Part shown: positions 62,067 to 64,000 of the stretch, piece by piece
Layout of the letters: each line of letters starts with the position of its first letter
How positions within the stretch are numbered: the stretch's first letter is position 1
Assembly: GCF_024204645.1 (NCBI RefSeq)
Contig: NZ_CP100351.1
Location: forward strand, 620,001-684,000
From: Desulfomicrobium sp. ZS1
GTDB taxonomy: Bacteria > Desulfobacterota > Desulfovibrionia > Desulfovibrionales > Desulfomicrobiaceae
DNA length: 64,000 bases
Direction of reading: 5' to 3'
The notes under the pieces: generated by a model
Seen by the model: only the letters and a program-made list of their open reading frames with translations
What the model was told of the DNA's origin: nothing
The model's database searches: none
Made by a program: the position numbers and the translations under genes

Positions 62067-63401
62067 GTGAGGTTTCATATACTGACTTTTGGATGCCAGA
62101 TGAATGTGGCGGACGCCGACTGGTTGACCCAATCTTTGGTCTCCAGAGGCTGGACCGAGGCGGGCGAATCCGACGCCCAGGTTTTCGTGGTCACTACGTG
62201 CAGTGTACGGGAAAAGCCCGAACAGAAAGTGTATTCCCTGCTCGGCCGGTTGAAGAGCTACGCTGACCGCAGTCCGGATGTTTTCGTGGCCGTGGGCGGC
62301 TGCGTGGCTCAGCAGATCGGCGAGGAATTCTGGAATCGCTTTCCTTTCGTTCGCCTGGTTTTCGGCACCGACGGAACGGCCATGGTGCCCCAGGCTCTTG
62401 ATCGGCTGGTAGCCGATCCTGCGCTGCGGATAAGCCTGCTCGATTTTCTGGATCATTATCCTGAACGCGAACAGCCCGAAGGTGGCACTGTCCAGGCTCA
62501 GGCCTTTGTGAACATCATGCAGGGGTGTGATAATTTTTGCACCTATTGCATCGTGCCTTTCACTAGGGGACGGCAGAAATCGCGTAGTTCAGACGCCGTG
62601 GTGGCCGAATGCGAGATCCTGGTGCGTCGTGGCGCGCGCGAATTGACCCTTTTGGGGCAAAACGTGAACAGCTACGGCCAGGACAAGCATGGCGACGGAA
62701 CATCTTTTGCGGCGCTCCTGGAGCGGATATCCGCCATTCCCGGCCTCATGCGTTTGAAATTCACGACATCGCATCCCAAGGACATCGCCCCGGAGGTCGT
62801 GACCGCATTCGGCAAGCTGCTCAATCTTTGTCCGCAGCTGCATCTGCCCGTGCAGTCCGGGTCCGACGCGGTTTTAAAAGCCATGGGACGCAAATACACA
62901 AAGGCGCGTTACCTGGACACGATCCGCGAACTGCGTCGGGTTTGCCCGCAAATTACCTTGACCACGGACATCATTGTCGGTTTTCCGGGCGAGACTCTTC
63001 AGGATTTTGAAGATACGCTGGAACTTATGCGCCAAGTGCGGTACGAGTCCAGCTTCTCCTTCAAGTATTCGGACCGGCCGGGGGTGCGCGCCGAAAAGAT
63101 GGATTTCAAGGTGTCTGAAGAAGAGAAGTCGCGGCGTCTTGCGGTCCTGCAGGAGATGCAGGACCGAATCACCGTCGAGGAGTTGGCCGCGCAGGTGGGG
63201 TCGATGGCCGAGGTGCTGGTCGAAGGGCCGAGCAAGATGCAGGACAGTGAACATGTTTTTTGGAGAGGCCGTGACGGGGGCGGACGAATTGTGAATTTCT
63301 CATCGCCCATACCTTGCCTGACAGGCAGAATGGTTCGCGTGCGCATCGTGGACGCGAAGAAACACTCCCTCGTGGGAGAGATTCGAGGTGAACCGTGGTA
63401 G
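62067..63401 (+). CDS. miaB: tRNA-2-methylthio-N6-dimethylallyladenosine synthase MiaB
   Basis: A 444-residue radical-SAM methylthiotransferase that modifies A37 of tRNAs. The N-terminal domain has three cysteines that hold one cluster (FGCQMN, TTCSVREKP and GGCVAQQ). The radical-SAM site is GCDNFCTYCIVPFTRG (CxxxCxxC). A TRAM domain ends the protein (about 375-440). The GTG at 62067 is chosen because it directly precedes the conserved FHILTFGCQMN; GAGGAGG lies about 12 bases upstream. Its stop overlaps the next gene by 7 bases. Confidence 0.94.
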   Translation: MRFHILTFGCQMNVADADWLTQSLVSRGWTEAGESDAQVFVVTTCSVREKPEQKVYSLLGRLKSYADRSPDVFVAVGGCVAQQIGEEFWNRFPFVRLVFGTDGTAMVPQALDRLVADPALRISLLDFLDHYPEREQPEGGTVQAQAFVNIMQGCDNFCTYCIVPFTRGRQKSRSSDAVVAECEILVRRGARELTLLGQNVNSYGQDKHGDGTSFAALLERISAIPGLMRLKFTTSHPKDIAPEVVTAFGKLLNLCPQLHLPVQSGSDAVLKAMGRKYTKARYLDTIRELRRVCPQITLTTDIIVGFPGETLQDFEDTLELMRQVRYESSFSFKYSDRPGVRAEKMDFKVSEEEKSRRLAVLQEMQDRITVEELAAQVGSMAEVLVEGPSKMQDSEHVFWRGRDGGGRIVNFSSPIPCLTGRMVRVRIVDAKKHSLVGEIRGEPW

Positions 63402-63889
63402 ACATGATGGTTTTCGGATTGGCATTGGACGAGGATTCGCAGATGCCCATCCTTATTTTAAAGGACACATCGGAAGATATCATTTTTCCCATCTGGATCG
63501 GCGCCATGGAGGCCATGTCCATTTCCATGGCTCTGAACAAGGTCGCCGTGCCCAGGCCCATGACTCACGATTTGATTTTGACCATACTGGAGAAAATGGA
63601 AACGCGGCTTGTCGCGGTCGAAATCATTTCTATCCACGAAGGCACCTATTATGCCGAACTTGTGCTGCAAAGCGAGACCGGCGAGCGCCGCGTCGATTGC
63701 CGGCCTTCGGACTCCATCGCCCTGGCCCTCAGAGCCCAGGTGCCCATCCGTGTTTCGGAGGAAGTCATCGCTTTGAACAAAACGCTGCAGAAAGGCGTTT
63801 TTCAGGAGGTTGTCACGGGCGAGGACAGCGACAAGTGGACGGACATCCTCTCCAAGTATAGCCTGGACGATCTCAAGTACAAGATGTGA
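63395..63889 (+). CDS. Bifunctional nuclease family protein (DUF151)
   Basis: A 164-residue protein matching the bifunctional nuclease/DUF151 family. Its motifs are [12 protein letters not shown] near residue 32, RPMTHDLI, and [16 protein letters not shown]. Members from plants and bacteria have been linked to DNase/RNase activity; the bacterial role is not settled. The GTG at 63395 overlaps the miaB stop and has GAGGTG upstream, pointing to coupled translation. ATG 63404 is an alternative. Confidence 0.87.
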   Translation: MVDMMVFGLALDEDSQMPILILKDTSEDIIFPIWIGAMEAMSISMALNKVAVPRPMTHDLILTILEKMETRLVAVEIISIHEGTYYAELVLQSETGERRVDCRPSDSIALALRAQVPIRVSEEVIALNKTLQKGVFQEVVTGEDSDKWTDILSKYSLDDLKYKM

Positions 63890-63896
63890 CGCGGCC

Positions 63897-64000
63897 GTGA
63901 TCGATCTGCATACCCATTCGAGCTTCAGCGACGGGGAGCTGATCCCGGCTGAATTGGCGCGTCGGGCCAAGGTGGCCGGGTACCGGGCCATAGCCATCAC
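63897..64000 (+). CDS. PHP-domain protein (start only)
   Basis: The first 34 codons of a gene cut by the right edge, starting at GTG 63897, 7 bases after the preceding stop. The sequence begins with [14 protein letters not shown], the metal-binding HxH motif of PHP phosphoesterases, followed by [19 protein letters not shown]. Such proteins are metal-dependent phosphoesterases, often nucleases such as the RNase AM type. The downstream gene set is unknown. Confidence 0.85.
   Translation, partial: MIDLHTHSSFSDGELIPAELARRAKVAGYRAIAI

Overview
The window reads as a chromosomal segment of a sulfate-reducing bacterium of the Desulfovibrionales (Desulfovibrio/Desulfomicrobium type). The main evidence is a complete Tmc redox complex (tmcDCBA) directly followed by a complete Hmc complex (hmcABCDEF) and the hmc regulators rrf1 and rrf2. 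Rubredoxin, a PxxKW cysteine-rich protein, SelB, a moderately high GC content and many multihaem cytochrome motifs fit this. The exact genus is inference.

Layout. 1-5.2 kb: mnmG (cut by the left edge), an M20 peptidase, the PxxKW protein and a zinc-ribbon protein, all on the minus strand. A promoter-to-terminator stretch with no ORF and a repeated motif follows (4590-5045) and is a candidate non-coding RNA. 5.2-23.4 kb: a large signalling island. Two tandem PEP-synthase-like proteins with an unusual C-terminal domain are linked to a Cache-type histidine kinase and a receiver protein. Next come a DASS anion transporter and a CBS-pair protein behind a sigma-54-type promoter, divergent from a membrane-bound sigma-54 activator. 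Two more histidine kinases, two lone receivers and a receiver-CBS protein complete the island. No conventional DNA-binding response regulator is present.

23.4-44.5 kb: mostly housekeeping and miscellaneous genes. They include a DJ-1/PfpI protein, a receiver-GGDEF diguanylate cyclase, an acyl-ACP thioesterase, an M23 peptidase, PilZ, a TetR regulator with an apparent autoregulatory operator, a degenerate transglutaminase-like protein, a cupin, a CDF transporter, a small lipoprotein, cyclophilin, an S1-domain protein, rubredoxin, an M18 aminopeptidase, selB, a YegP-like protein, and an overlapping minus-strand run lpd-maf-pgpA-hrpB. Several repeat families sit in the gaps.

44.9-58.6 kb: the energy core. 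Tmc and Hmc are both transmembrane complexes thought to pass electrons between the periplasmic cytochrome c3 pool and the membrane or cytoplasm. Here they lie head to tail on one strand, separated by a terminator, and are followed by a double universal stress protein, Rrf1, a PAS histidine kinase and Rrf2. HmcA has 15 CxxCH sites instead of the 16 haems of the characterised protein.

58.6-64 kb: a nitroreductase, a repeat-rich gap, tgt and nth (minus strand), then cutA, miaB, a bifunctional-nuclease-family protein and the start of a PHP-domain gene (plus strand). No tRNA, rRNA, CRISPR array, transposase or phage gene was recognised.
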